Assembly: GCA_002428485.1 (NCBI GenBank)
Contig: DIWM01000011.1
Location: forward strand, 82,080-146,079
Direction of reading: 5' to 3'
Length of the DNA stretch: 64,000 bases
Source of the DNA: Deltaproteobacteria bacterium UBA6106
Lineage (GTDB): Bacteria > Desulfobacterota > Syntrophorhabdia > Syntrophorhabdales > Syntrophorhabdaceae
Part shown: positions 1 to 8,091 of the stretch, piece by piece
Layout: each line of letters begins with the position of its first letter
Numbering within the stretch: position 1 is the stretch's first letter
Made by a program: the position numbers and the translations under genes
The notes under the pieces: model-generated
The model's database searches: none
What the model saw: only the letters and a program-made list of their open reading frames with translations
What the model was told of the DNA's origin: nothing

Positions 1-161
1 CTTCCCCGGGCTTTTTTCTATTTTGTTCTCTGAACAAACATCTTAATATTAATTCATTCCAAAAAAAATTACATAGAAAAAAACAAACTTTTGTCTTTTG
101 ACAATATGAGTTGTTTTTGCTAATGTGTTTCTACCTTATTTAGTTGCAGGAGAATGTATCT

Positions 162-1505
162 GTGAAGATAATCATCGTTGGCGCAGGCGAAGTCGGATTC
201 CATCTGGCGAAAAAGCTTTCTTTCGAAAAACACGACCTGGTGATCGTCGAGGAAAACCCGGAACAGTGCAAAAAAATAGAGGAGATGCTCGACATCTCGG
301 TCGTACAGGGCAGCGGCTCGGACCAGAAGGCCCTGAAAGACGCCGGCATCGATGATGCAGATATGCTTATCGCGGCCTCCGGAGTAGATGAGGTCAACAT
401 CATCGCATCCATGATCGCCTGGAAGTCAGGCGTCAGGCTCAAGGTCGCACGGGTGCGCAATCGCTACTATTACAGCCCCGATTCGATCCTGAAGCAGAAA
501 GACCTCGGCATTGACCTTTTTATCCACCCGGAGGATGAGGTAAAGGAAGAGATCGTCAGCCTCCTCATGCGGGCAACGGCTTCGGAGATCGTCTCCTTTG
601 AGAACGGAAAAATACTCTTTGTAGGGCTGAAATTGGACGAGCAGTGTCCTTTTCTCAACCTTCAGCTTAAGGATATGACCTCCGAAGAGATGAGGAGAAA
701 ATTCCGTATCGTGGCAATCCAAAAAGCAGATAAGACGATCATCCCCACGGGCGAGGATTATATCAACAAGAACGACCAGATATTTGTCGTAACACGGGAA
801 GAGAACTTATCTGATCTCCTTGCCATGACAGGCAAATCCAACGCCAAACTCGAAAAGATCATGATCCTCGGAGGCGGCAAGATCGGCAGCGCAGTTGCCA
901 TGAACCTTGAAGAAAGGGGTCTTGACGTAACGGTTGTCGAATCCGACAAGGCAAAATCTCTGAGGCTGGCGGAGGAGCTCAAAAGGGCCACGGTAGTTCA
1001 GGCAGACGGGGCAGAGATAGACATACTCGTAAGGGAAGGCTTACGCGATGCTGACGGGTTTGTCGCCGTTACCTCCGACGACGAGACAAACATTATCTCC
1101 TGTCTGCTCGCCAAGCATCTTGGGATCAGAAAAGTGATAGCCCTTGTCAGCAGGCCCGACTACATACCTCTTATGAGTGTTATCGGGATAGATTCCACGG
1201 TAAATATGCGCCTTGCTACAGCAAAAGCGATACTGCGGTTCATCCGGAGGGGCGACATCCTCTCCGTTGCGCTCTTTCACGGCATAGAGGCGGAAGCCAT
1301 AGAGTTCGAAGTAAAGAAAGGGAACAAGCTCGCAGGAAAACCCCTGAAAAGGCTTAGTCTGCCCGATGGAAGCCTGGTTGCGGCGATCGTCCGCGGCGAA
1401 GAGGCCTTCGTCCCCCACGGCGACAATATCATTGAGCAGGGCGATAAGGTGATCTTTTTTGCCTTGCCTCAGGCAATCCGGAATCTCGAAGGCAAGTTTT
1501 CCTGA
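162..1505 (+). CDS. trkA: Trk potassium uptake system peripheral NAD-binding protein TrkA
   Basis: Cytoplasmic gating subunit of the Trk K+ transporter; it binds nucleotide and controls the TrkH channel. Two RCK repeats are visible, each with a Rossmann glycine motif: IIVGAGEVGFHLA at the N-terminus and ILGGGKIGSAVA near residue 228, each followed by a TrkA-C domain. About 447 residues, normal for two-RCK TrkA. The frame is open upstream to a TTG at 144, but AGGAG at 148-152 lies 9 nt before GTG 162, which starts the Rossmann strand directly, so GTG 162 is preferred. trkH follows after 15 bp, so the two form an operon. A weak promoter-like TTGACA at 98-103 lies upstream. Confidence 0.95.
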   Translation: MKIIIVGAGEVGFHLAKKLSFEKHDLVIVEENPEQCKKIEEMLDISVVQGSGSDQKALKDAGIDDADMLIAASGVDEVNIIASMIAWKSGVRLKVARVRNRYYYSPDSILKQKDLGIDLFIHPEDEVKEEIVSLLMRATASEIVSFENGKILFVGLKLDEQCPFLNLQLKDMTSEEMRRKFRIVAIQKADKTIIPTGEDYINKNDQIFVVTREENLSDLLAMTGKSNAKLEKIMILGGGKIGSAVAMNLEERGLDVTVVESDKAKSLRLAEELKRATVVQADGAEIDILVREGLRDADGFVAVTSDDETNIISCLLAKHLGIRKVIALVSRPDYIPLMSVIGIDSTVNMRLATAKAILRFIRRGDILSVALFHGIEAEAIEFEVKKGNKLAGKPLKRLSLPDGSLVAAIVRGEEAFVPHGDNIIEQGDKVIFFALPQAIRNLEGKFS

Positions 1506-1520
1506 GATGAAAAATATATC

Positions 1521-2957
1521 ATGAGATTATCAAATATCTTCTACGTCCTTGCCCGGCTTTGTCTTCTGCAGGGCTGCGCCTTGTTTGTCCCCCTTGCCTT
1601 TGCCGTCTATTACAACGACGGTATGATCCTGATCTTTTCCGTGCTTGCCGTGGCGCTGATTCTATTGAGTTTTACAACAAAGCTCTATCGCGAAACGCCT
1701 TCAGAGCTGACTACCCGTGAAGGATTCCTGATCGTTACGCTTTCCTGGCTCTCCCTTGCCTTCTTCGGCTCTATTCCCTTTGCAGCATCAGGACACATAG
1801 GCGGATGTATTGATGCCTTGTTTGAGACCATCTCGGGTTTCACCACAACAGGCGCCACCATACTGACCGATATAGAACGTTTGCCCAGGAGCCTTCTTGT
1901 CTGGAGGAACATGACACAGTGGCTCGGTGGAATGGGCGTCATCGCCTTAGCTGTCGCAATCTTTCCCTTTCTCGGTGTCGGCGCTATCCAGCTTTTCAAG
2001 GCCGAGGTGCCGGGGCCGACAAAAGACAAGATCTCTCCCCGGATCAGTGAGACAGCAAAGATCCTCTGGTGGGTCTATGTTGGATTCACCGCAGCAGAAA
2101 CATGCCTTCTGATGGCGGGCGGTCTTAATTTTTTTGAGTCACTTTGTGTGACTTTCGGCACTATGGCCACCGGCGGCTATGCTCCCCTTAATGCGAGCAT
2201 AGCCGGGTACTCCCCTTATATCCAATACACCGTAACCCTTTTTATGCTCATAGCGGGCATCAATTTTAACCTCCATTACTGGGCATTGAAAGGAAAGCCC
2301 TCATATTACATAAAGAATTCTGAATTCCGGCTTTTCCTTTCCATTATCGCTATTTCTTTTGTGTTTGTAGTCATTATGCGGCTTATATCGGGCTCGGGCC
2401 TCTCGGAAGGATTGCTGCGCAGCTCTATCTTCCAGGTCATCTCCATCATTACGACAACCGGTTTCATTACCGAAGATTATGAGTTGTGGCCTTTTGTGAC
2501 ACAATTCCTGCTTTTGCTGCTGATGGTCGTCGGTGGTTCCTCAACTTCAACAGGCGGGGGCGTTAAGAACATCAGGGTACTGATACTTTTCAAACAGATC
2601 GGCTCGGAATTCAAGAAAAGCATCCGTCCACGGGGGGTTTTCCCTATAAAAATCGGTGATAAAGCCGTTCCTGAAGGGATAGTATCCAATACAATAGCCT
2701 TCATCGTTCTCTACGTTATGATCTGCCTTGGGGGGGTCGTAATCATGACGATGCTGGGGCTCGATATTGACAGCGCCATCGGCTCTGTTGCTGCGACGAT
2801 CGGTAATGTAGGCCCCGGCATAGGTTCTGTCGGTCCCGTAAAAAATTATTCCCACATACCTGACGCAGGTAAAGTGACGTTAAGCTTTCTCATGCTTGTC
2901 GGCCGCCTCGAGATCTATACGGTACTCCTGATCTTCTTTCCACGTTTCTGGAAGTAA
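1521..2957 (+). CDS. trkH: Trk potassium uptake protein TrkH
   Basis: Integral-membrane K+ translocating subunit, partner of the TrkA protein encoded just upstream. The 478-residue protein is hydrophobic throughout and carries the repeated pore loops of the SKT family: ETISGFTTTGATIL (about residues 105-118), CVTFGTMATGGYAP, ISIITTTGFITEDY and ATIGNVGPGIGSVGP near the C-terminus, each with the selectivity-filter glycine. Length and motif order match TrkH/KtrB. The gene ends 5 bp before the convergent end of the ATPase gene on the other strand, with no visible terminator between. Confidence 0.95.
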   Translation: MRLSNIFYVLARLCLLQGCALFVPLAFAVYYNDGMILIFSVLAVALILLSFTTKLYRETPSELTTREGFLIVTLSWLSLAFFGSIPFAASGHIGGCIDALFETISGFTTTGATILTDIERLPRSLLVWRNMTQWLGGMGVIALAVAIFPFLGVGAIQLFKAEVPGPTKDKISPRISETAKILWWVYVGFTAAETCLLMAGGLNFFESLCVTFGTMATGGYAPLNASIAGYSPYIQYTVTLFMLIAGINFNLHYWALKGKPSYYIKNSEFRLFLSIIAISFVFVVIMRLISGSGLSEGLLRSSIFQVISIITTTGFITEDYELWPFVTQFLLLLLMVVGGSSTSTGGGVKNIRVLILFKQIGSEFKKSIRPRGVFPIKIGDKAVPEGIVSNTIAFIVLYVMICLGGVVIMTMLGLDIDSAIGSVAATIGNVGPGIGSVGPVKNYSHIPDAGKVTLSFLMLVGRLEIYTVLLIFFPRFWK

Positions 2958-2961
2958 AAGG

Positions 2962-3873
2962 CTACCGGCTTCCCTTTTCGGCAAGCGCCTTTCCAAACAG
3001 CGCTGCACCGATCGCTCCTGCTATCTGCGCGTCAAAAGGAAACCCTTTATCTGCGTACTCCTTGTTATACCACTTAGCCTCACAGGCTTCGAAACCGAGT
3101 TCTTTCGTGAGCCTCTTCACGACGCCCTGATTCTTGGCGATCCCGCCGGTTATGGCAAATTCCCTTTCCACGTTCACCTTTTCGAGAAGCGATAGAACCC
3201 TGTTCGCCATTGCGGAACAGTATGCAGCAAGGACTTTCTCTTTTGGCCAGCCGGCTCGCAGCAGGGTTGCTGCCTCTGATTTTGCGAAAATAACGCAGGT
3301 TGAGTTCACGGGAGGCGGTTCTTCGGCAATGTCAAAGGACATGTCGCCCACATCTTCAATGGGAACGCCAAGGAGGTCCGCGAAGACCTCCATGCCGCGG
3401 CCTGTGCCTGCCGCGCACCTATCATTCATCAGGAAGGCAACGACCTTCCCCTTATCGTCGATCTTGATGGCCTTGCAGTCCTGGCCGCCCATGTCAAGAA
3501 CGGTCCTTACCGCAGGGCCATACATCCAGTTCGCGCCCCGTGCATGGCAGGCGATCTCTGTTATTGCCCTGTTGCCGAAAGGTACATTTACACGGCCGTA
3601 GCCTGTGCCGACGGTAAAATGAATATCTCTCAATGCCAGGCCGGTTCCTTCCGTTGCCTTGTTGAAAACGTTGATCGCGCTGTCCGGGCTGTTTGAGCCG
3701 GTCCTCATATTGCCGTAGCAGTAAAGCTCACCGTCTACCATGATAACGCCTTGCGTACTGACGGAACCGACGTCAATGCCTGCCGTAATATATTTACCCT
3801 TCTTCCAATCGATCTCAGGGTTTGCCCATCGCGATTCCGGCCATCTCCAGAATTCCTTCTTTCCGTCTGCCAT
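2962..3873 (-). CDS. BadF/BcrA-type Fe-S ATPase, BzdQ-like benzoyl-CoA reductase subunit
   Basis: ASKHA-fold ATPase of the BadF/BadG/BcrA/BcrD family. In this family a homo- or heterodimer holds a [4Fe-4S] cluster and uses ATP to push low-potential electrons into benzoyl-CoA reductase or 2-hydroxyacyl-CoA dehydratase. Phosphate loop AGIDVGSVSTQGVI is near residue 31; cluster cysteines are C153 (NDRCAAGTG) and C193 (NSTCVIFA); LDMGGQDCKAI is the second phosphate motif. The N-terminal extension rich in Trp (EFWRWPESRW) is typical of bzd-type Q subunits. Start chosen at ATG 3873 behind GGAGG; the frame stays open upstream. It lies 19 bp after a sister ATPase gene. No hydrolytic B/C subunits are in the window, so activator of another dehydratase is the alternative. 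Confidence 0.8.
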   Translation of the reverse strand: MADGKKEFWRWPESRWANPEIDWKKGKYITAGIDVGSVSTQGVIMVDGELYCYGNMRTGSNSPDSAINVFNKATEGTGLALRDIHFTVGTGYGRVNVPFGNRAITEIACHARGANWMYGPAVRTVLDMGGQDCKAIKIDDKGKVVAFLMNDRCAAGTGRGMEVFADLLGVPIEDVGDMSFDIAEEPPPVNSTCVIFAKSEAATLLRAGWPKEKVLAAYCSAMANRVLSLLEKVNVEREFAITGGIAKNQGVVKRLTKELGFEACEAKWYNKEYADKGFPFDAQIAGAIGAALFGKALAEKGSR

Positions 3874-3892
3874 AGCGTTATACCTCCATCCT

Positions 3893-4657
3893 TTACTCTG
3901 CTGCTGCGATAGCGGCGCCAATTGCGCTGACGTACTGAGGATCAGCGGGAACGCGAATTGCGATGTTCAACTCGTTCTCAACGGCTTTGATGAATCCTCC
4001 ATTAAGGGCCATGCCGCCGATCGCGGCAACATCTTTCTCAACGCCAACCCTTCTCATCATGGATACGATCCTGTCCCCGATCGCATTGAGCACCGCCCGC
4101 GCGATATCCGTCTTTGCGGCCTGCGAGTGGATAAGGGATACAAGTTCCGACTCCGCAAACACCGCACATTGCGCGTTCATGCCGATCTCTTTTGTTGACC
4201 GGTCATAGAGATCGCCCATCTTTTCAACATCTGTCTCAAGGGCCCTCGCCATCGCCTCGACGAATGTTCCGGCTCCTGCCGCACATTTTTCGTTAATTGC
4301 AAAGTCAACGACATCGCCGTCCTGATTCATTCTGACTGCCCTTCCTTCCTCGGCGCCCACATCGATCACTGTACGGACGCCAGGCATAACAAACCTGATC
4401 CCTTTTGCGTCAGCGTCCGTTTCTGCCACCTCACCCTGTGCACAATCACAACTCTTCCTTCCCGCGCCGGTAGCGAGGACCTTGCGGACATCTTTTTTTT
4501 CGATGCCGGCTGCCTTTAATGCATCATTATATGCCTGGCCGGCGGCTGCCTTCGTGTCCAGTCCTGCGGGCGCCATTGCCTTTCCGATAACCCTGCCGTC
4601 CTTCATGATCACTGCCTTGACGTTTTTTGCGCCGCTATCTATACCCGCCGTTATCAT
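3893..4657 (-). CDS. BadF/BcrD-type Fe-S ATPase, BzdP/BcrD-like
   Basis: Second ASKHA ATPase of the benzoyl-CoA reductase/2-hydroxyglutaryl-CoA dehydratase activator family, 254 residues. Phosphate loop AGIDSGAKNVKAVI at the N-terminus, cluster cysteines C125 (NEKCAAGAG) and C164 (NAQCAVFAESE), and a C-terminal GGMALNGGFIKAVE phosphate motif. Start ATG 4657 sits behind a perfect AAGGAGG; an in-frame upstream extension to 4780 has no family similarity. It precedes the BzdQ-like gene by 19 bp, so the two probably make a heterodimer as BcrA/BcrD and BzdQ/BzdP do. That pairing argues for a class I benzoyl-CoA reductase electron-activating module, but the catalytic subunits are not here. Confidence 0.8.
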   Translation of the reverse strand: MITAGIDSGAKNVKAVIMKDGRVIGKAMAPAGLDTKAAAGQAYNDALKAAGIEKKDVRKVLATGAGRKSCDCAQGEVAETDADAKGIRFVMPGVRTVIDVGAEEGRAVRMNQDGDVVDFAINEKCAAGAGTFVEAMARALETDVEKMGDLYDRSTKEIGMNAQCAVFAESELVSLIHSQAAKTDIARAVLNAIGDRIVSMMRRVGVEKDVAAIGGMALNGGFIKAVENELNIAIRVPADPQYVSAIGAAIAAAE

Positions 4658-4806
4658 CAGGTACCTCCTTACGATGGTTTTCGCACGCCTGATGTTTCCA
4701 CAAAGGCATCGATTCTTGCCACCATCATTGAATGCCAACCTTGTGCTTAAGTTAACAAAATCAAAAAATGTTATCAACATATAAAAAATACGATTTCCGC
4801 TTTTAA

Positions 4807-4916
4807 CGCAATAAACCCGATAAACTCAATAAACGCTATAAACGGGGTTTGTTGCTGGCCCCTTATGGCTACAAAAACAGCTCACATTCCTGGCTGGCCG
4901 GCTGGTAAGGCTGGTG
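4807..4916. repeat. Two nonamer tandem repeat tracts in the 302-bp gap before ruvX
   Basis: The intergenic gap 4658-4959 holds two degenerate 9-bp tandem arrays. At 4807-4842 there are four units of the form cgcaataaa, cccgataaa, ctcaataaa, cgctataaa. At 4890-4916 there are three units of the form ctggctggc, cggctggta, aggctggtg. The period is 9 rather than the 7 seen in most other gaps. Apart from these and the ruvX promoter I see no gene in the gap. Confidence 0.75.
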
Positions 4917-4926
4917 GCTTTTGTGC

Positions 4927-4954
4927 TTGAATATTCAGGAAAAATTGCTATAAT
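4927..4954 (+). promoter_or_regulatory. sigma70-type promoter of ruvX, probably leaderless
   Basis: TTGAAT at 4927-4932, a 16-bp spacer and a perfect TATAAT at 4949-4954. The ruvX ATG is at 4960, where transcription from this promoter should begin, and there is no Shine-Dalgarno sequence. The mRNA is therefore probably leaderless. Confidence 0.65.
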
Positions 4955-4959
4955 ACGGG

Positions 4960-5376
4960 ATGCGAATACTCTGTCTCGACGTGGGGGATAAGAAGATCGG
5001 GGTTTCCCTGTCCGATCCCACTCACAGTATTGCTCAGGCGCTAAAGTTATACAGGAGGAACTCTCTCAAGGCAGACCTGAAAGAGTTCAAGGCTCTCATA
5101 TCGGAACATGACATTGAAAGGATAGTTATAGGGCTCCCGAAAGACTTAAGCGGGATGATCGGTAAAAAGGCTAAAGAGGTTTTGGAGTTCGCAGAAGTCT
5201 TAGAGAAATATACCGGCGTGCCTATTGTGCTCTGGGACGAACGGTTCACCACCAACGAGGCCCACAGGGTCTTCGAAATGGCAAACATCAGCCATAAAAA
5301 GCGGAAACCATACTTAGACATGATGGCATCGCAGCTAATATTACAAGGGTACCTGGATGCAAACAGGCCGCGATAA
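4960..5376 (+). CDS. ruvX: RuvX/YqgF Holliday junction resolvase-like pre-16S rRNA nuclease
   Basis: RNase H-fold nuclease of the YqgF family, involved in 5'-end maturation of 16S rRNA and proposed as a Holliday junction resolvase. 138 residues, the usual length. Family motifs are complete: LDVGDKKIGVSLSD at the N-terminus (first catalytic Asp), IERIVIGLPKDLSG in the middle, and LWDERFTTNEAHR then YLDMMASQLILQGYL at the end. The start is fixed by the family N-terminus (MRILCLDVG) although no ribosome binding site precedes it. The 3' end overlaps mltG by 20 bp, a pairing common in bacteria. Confidence 0.93.
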   Translation: MRILCLDVGDKKIGVSLSDPTHSIAQALKLYRRNSLKADLKEFKALISEHDIERIVIGLPKDLSGMIGKKAKEVLEFAEVLEKYTGVPIVLWDERFTTNEAHRVFEMANISHKKRKPYLDMMASQLILQGYLDANRPR

Positions 5377-6358
5377 AAAGATCATTGTAGCTGCCCTTAT
5401 CATCCTCCTGGCTACCCAGACCATTATCTTTGCAAGTATCCCGAGGGATGCGGACAATACATTATTTAATATCGTTGTGAAAAATGGAACAAGTTTGTAT
5501 AGTATTGCAAACAGGCTCAAAGGGGAAGACCTGATCTATTCGTCGCACCTTTTTGTCTTCTGCTCATTGATTTACAGGGGAAAACTAATGGCGGGCGAAT
5601 ACGCGCTGAAAAAGCACATGTCGACAATAGAGATTGTCGGGAAGATGGCGCGCGGCGAACGGAATATCTATACCCTGAAAATAGTGGAAGGTTACAATAT
5701 GTTCAATGTCGCAGATGCGGTCGACAGGTCGCACATTATGGAAAACAGCGCATTCCTCGCTCTGGTCAAAAACAAGGGGTACCTGAGAAAGGCAGGGATC
5801 ATGTCAGATTCCATCGAAGGCTACCTCGCGCCGGATACCTATTATTACAGCAAGGAGATAGGGGTCGAAGATTTTATAGAAAAGATTATTCAGCGAAGCT
5901 TTAAATTTTTCGCAAAAGAAGATATAAAAAAACGGATGGAAGAAATAGGTTTTGACATGCACAAGACGCTTACCATGGCATCGATGATCGAGAAAGAGGC
6001 AAGGTTAAAAGAGGAGAAGCCCTTGATCTCCGCTGTCTTTCATAACAGGTTGAACAAGGGGATGCCCCTTGACTGCGACCCAACGGTCATCTATGGAACA
6101 GGGGTGTTTGATAGCCCCATAAGCCGTTCAGATCTCACCACCTATACCCCCTACAATACTTATACATTCAAAGGATTGCCAAAGGGGCCCATCTGCAATC
6201 CTGATAAAAACTCTATCATGGCTGCCCTTTATCCTGCCCGGGTTGACTACCTTTACTTTGTTTCAAAAAATGACGGTACCCATGTCTTCTCGAAAGATAT
6301 GAAAGAGCATAACCGGTTCGTAACAATGTATCAAAGAGGAAAAAACACAAAAAAATGA
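5357..6358 (+). CDS. mltG: Endolytic murein transglycosylase MltG
   Basis: Inner-membrane lytic transglycosylase that cleaves nascent glycan strands and so acts as a terminase of peptidoglycan polymerisation. 333 residues. One N-terminal membrane helix at about residues 8-27, then a LysM-like region, then the YceG catalytic domain with the conserved Glu at about 212 in MASMIEKEA, FHNRL, and the C-terminal YNTYTFKGLPKGPICNP signature. Translationally coupled to ruvX by a 20-bp overlap. The following thiolase begins only 15 bp later but belongs to a different pathway. Confidence 0.93.
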   Translation: MQTGRDKKIIVAALIILLATQTIIFASIPRDADNTLFNIVVKNGTSLYSIANRLKGEDLIYSSHLFVFCSLIYRGKLMAGEYALKKHMSTIEIVGKMARGERNIYTLKIVEGYNMFNVADAVDRSHIMENSAFLALVKNKGYLRKAGIMSDSIEGYLAPDTYYYSKEIGVEDFIEKIIQRSFKFFAKEDIKKRMEEIGFDMHKTLTMASMIEKEARLKEEKPLISAVFHNRLNKGMPLDCDPTVIYGTGVFDSPISRSDLTTYTPYNTYTFKGLPKGPICNPDKNSIMAALYPARVDYLYFVSKNDGTHVFSKDMKEHNRFVTMYQRGKNTKK

Positions 6359-6373
6359 GTGAAGGAGGAGTGT

Positions 6374-7555
6374 ATGGCAAAAGATGTAGCAGTAATTGGT
6401 GTGGGCCAGAGTTCGTTTGTAAGAGGCTATGAAGGCTCCATCAGGGAACTCGCCTTTGAAGCGTTCAGGGAGGCCATGCAGGATGCAGGCATTACACAGA
6501 AGGATGTCGACGCTTCTATTTTCTGTTCGGCCCCTGAATATGATAAGCAGAGGTCGCCTGCCGGTGTTCTCGCCGAGTATATGGGGTTGATCCCTCAGCC
6601 GACCTTCTATATTGAGACCGTCTGTTCATCGAGCAGTTCCGGCGTGAAGGTAGCCTACAGCATGATCAAGGCAGGTCTCCACGACGTCGTCGTGGTGCTC
6701 GGATTCCAGAAGATGTCGGAGATTACGTCTGCCGAGTCTCAGGAGAGGATGGGGCGTGGCGCAGATATCCAGTGGGAGGCGCCCTTCGGCACCATGATGC
6801 CCGCTTACTATGCGTTATATGCACAGGCCTACATGGCGAAGAACGCGCTGACGCATGATGACCTTATGAATGTAAGAATAAAGTCAGGTACTTACGGTCA
6901 AACCAACGAAAGGGCGGTCTACCGCAAGGGTGTTAAGGCAGCAGACTTCGATGCGAGCAACCCGGATGCAAGGATGGCCAGCCCCGTTGCGTGGCCGCTT
7001 CGGGTCGGCGATGCCTGCGCCAATGCAGACGGCAGTTCCTGTGTAATCCTGGCAAATGCGGAAAAGGCAAAGGCGTTCTCGAAAAAACCCATATGGATCC
7101 TCGGCATAGGCGCAGCTTCCGAGGCCGTTAATATGGCGGCAAGGCCTGATTTTGCAAAGGGCTTGAGCGTCGGCTACGGAGCAGCGGCCGAGGCTTACAA
7201 GATGGCCGGGTTAACGCCAAAGGACATAAAGGTAGCCGAGGTCCATGATTGTTTTACCATTGCCGAGATCATGGCGTATGAAGGCCTCGGTTTTGCGCCA
7301 ATGGGTGAAGGCAAGCAGCTTATCCGTGAAAAAGCAACATACAAAGAAGGCAGGATCCCGGTCAATGTCGACGGCGGCCTTCTCTCCAAAGGACACCCGA
7401 TCGGTGCAACCGGAGGCTCACAGATAAGAACGATCGTCCTGCAGCTTCGCGATGAGGCAGGTTCGATGCAGGTTCCCGGGAGCCCGGGCATCGGCCTCGT
7501 ACACAACGTCGGTGGCGTTGGCCTTTACGGCAACGTGACAATCTTTGGGAGGTGA
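6374..7555 (+). CDS. Thiolase family protein (SCP-x/acetyl-CoA acetyltransferase type)
   Basis: Thiolase-fold acyl-CoA acyltransferase of the SCP2/SCP-x group, 393 residues, cytoplasmic. Nucleophile Cys at about 84 in ETVCSSSSSGVKVA, a VHDCFTIAE segment replacing the usual NEAF region, and GLLSKGHPIGATGGSQ carrying the His. The SCP-x subgroup typically works with a separate DUF35 zinc/OB-fold partner, which is the next gene after 4 bp. ATG 6374 is chosen because GAAGGAGGAG precedes it. Homologous pairs are BbsB-BbsA in anaerobic toluene breakdown and thiolase-DUF35-HMG-CoA synthase in archaea. Substrate is unknown; a ring-cleavage or beta-oxidation product is a reasonable guess given the neighbouring ATPases. 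Confidence 0.88.
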   Translation: MAKDVAVIGVGQSSFVRGYEGSIRELAFEAFREAMQDAGITQKDVDASIFCSAPEYDKQRSPAGVLAEYMGLIPQPTFYIETVCSSSSSGVKVAYSMIKAGLHDVVVVLGFQKMSEITSAESQERMGRGADIQWEAPFGTMMPAYYALYAQAYMAKNALTHDDLMNVRIKSGTYGQTNERAVYRKGVKAADFDASNPDARMASPVAWPLRVGDACANADGSSCVILANAEKAKAFSKKPIWILGIGAASEAVNMAARPDFAKGLSVGYGAAAEAYKMAGLTPKDIKVAEVHDCFTIAEIMAYEGLGFAPMGEGKQLIREKATYKEGRIPVNVDGGLLSKGHPIGATGGSQIRTIVLQLRDEAGSMQVPGSPGIGLVHNVGGVGLYGNVTIFGR

Positions 7556-7559
7556 TAGA

Positions 7560-7970
7560 ATGGGATTCGAAAAATTTGGAAGAAAAAGCTTTACCGGTGT
7601 GACAAAAACATCAAAGTTTGTTGACTTACTGACAGAAGGAAAGGTCGAGGGAACGGTGTGCAAAAAGTGCGGCGCAAAATATTTCCCGCCAAGGGCAGAT
7701 TGTGCAAGCTGTCTCTCAAAAGATATGGACTGGTTCGAGATGCCGAAAAAAGGCAAGCTCGAGACCTTTACTGTTGCCTCTTATGCGCCCTTCGGTTTTG
7801 AGAAGGATTGTCCCTATACGATGGGCGTTGTTGATTTCGGCGAGCTCAAGCTCTTCGCGAGGCTCGCGAAAGAGCTCAAGACCGAGGATGTGAAAGTCGG
7901 CATGGATGTCACCGTCAAGACCCTGCAATACGAAGACGGCCAGATGTCCTTCGAGATCACAAAGGCGTGA
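7560..7970 (+). CDS. DUF35 zinc-ribbon/OB-fold acyl-CoA-binding partner of thiolase
   Basis: 136-residue protein with a rubredoxin-like zinc ribbon (C34, C37, C48, C51 in VCKKCG and DCASC) followed by an OB fold, the DUF35 architecture. Members bind CoA and form complexes with the SCP-x thiolase encoded beside them, passing or shielding acyl-CoA intermediates. Start at ATG 7560 behind GGGAGGTGATAG, 4 bp after the thiolase stop, so the two are co-translated. The BbsA-type partner of benzoylsuccinyl-CoA thiolase has this fold, which fits an anaerobic aromatic degrader, but no substrate can be assigned. Confidence 0.88.
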   Translation: MGFEKFGRKSFTGVTKTSKFVDLLTEGKVEGTVCKKCGAKYFPPRADCASCLSKDMDWFEMPKKGKLETFTVASYAPFGFEKDCPYTMGVVDFGELKLFARLAKELKTEDVKVGMDVTVKTLQYEDGQMSFEITKA

Positions 7971-8013
7971 TAAATGCCGTGAGGCATAAGCGGTAAGGCG
8001 TTAGGCGAAAAAA

Positions 8014-8039
8014 GGCTGCCTTAGCGGGCAGCCTTTTTT
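8014..8039. terminator. Rho-independent terminator after thiolase-DUF35
   Basis: Perfect 7-bp stem GGCTGCC (8014-8020) and GGCAGCC (8027-8033) with a 6-nt loop, preceded by an A run and followed by TTTTTT. The A and T runs on both sides could make it bidirectional. It closes the 6374-7970 operon. Confidence 0.9.
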
Positions 8040-8068
8040 ATTTCATTCCAATAATAACCTCTGCGGTG

Positions 8069-8074
8069 TATAAT
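8069..8074 (+). promoter_or_regulatory. TATAAT -10 element upstream of the HD-domain gene
   Basis: A perfect TATAAT at 8069-8074 lies 17 nt before ATG 8092, which lacks a Shine-Dalgarno sequence. No good -35 is visible. Predicted leader only about 11 nt. Confidence 0.4.
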
Positions 8075-8091
8075 GGCTGCATAGTCTATCA

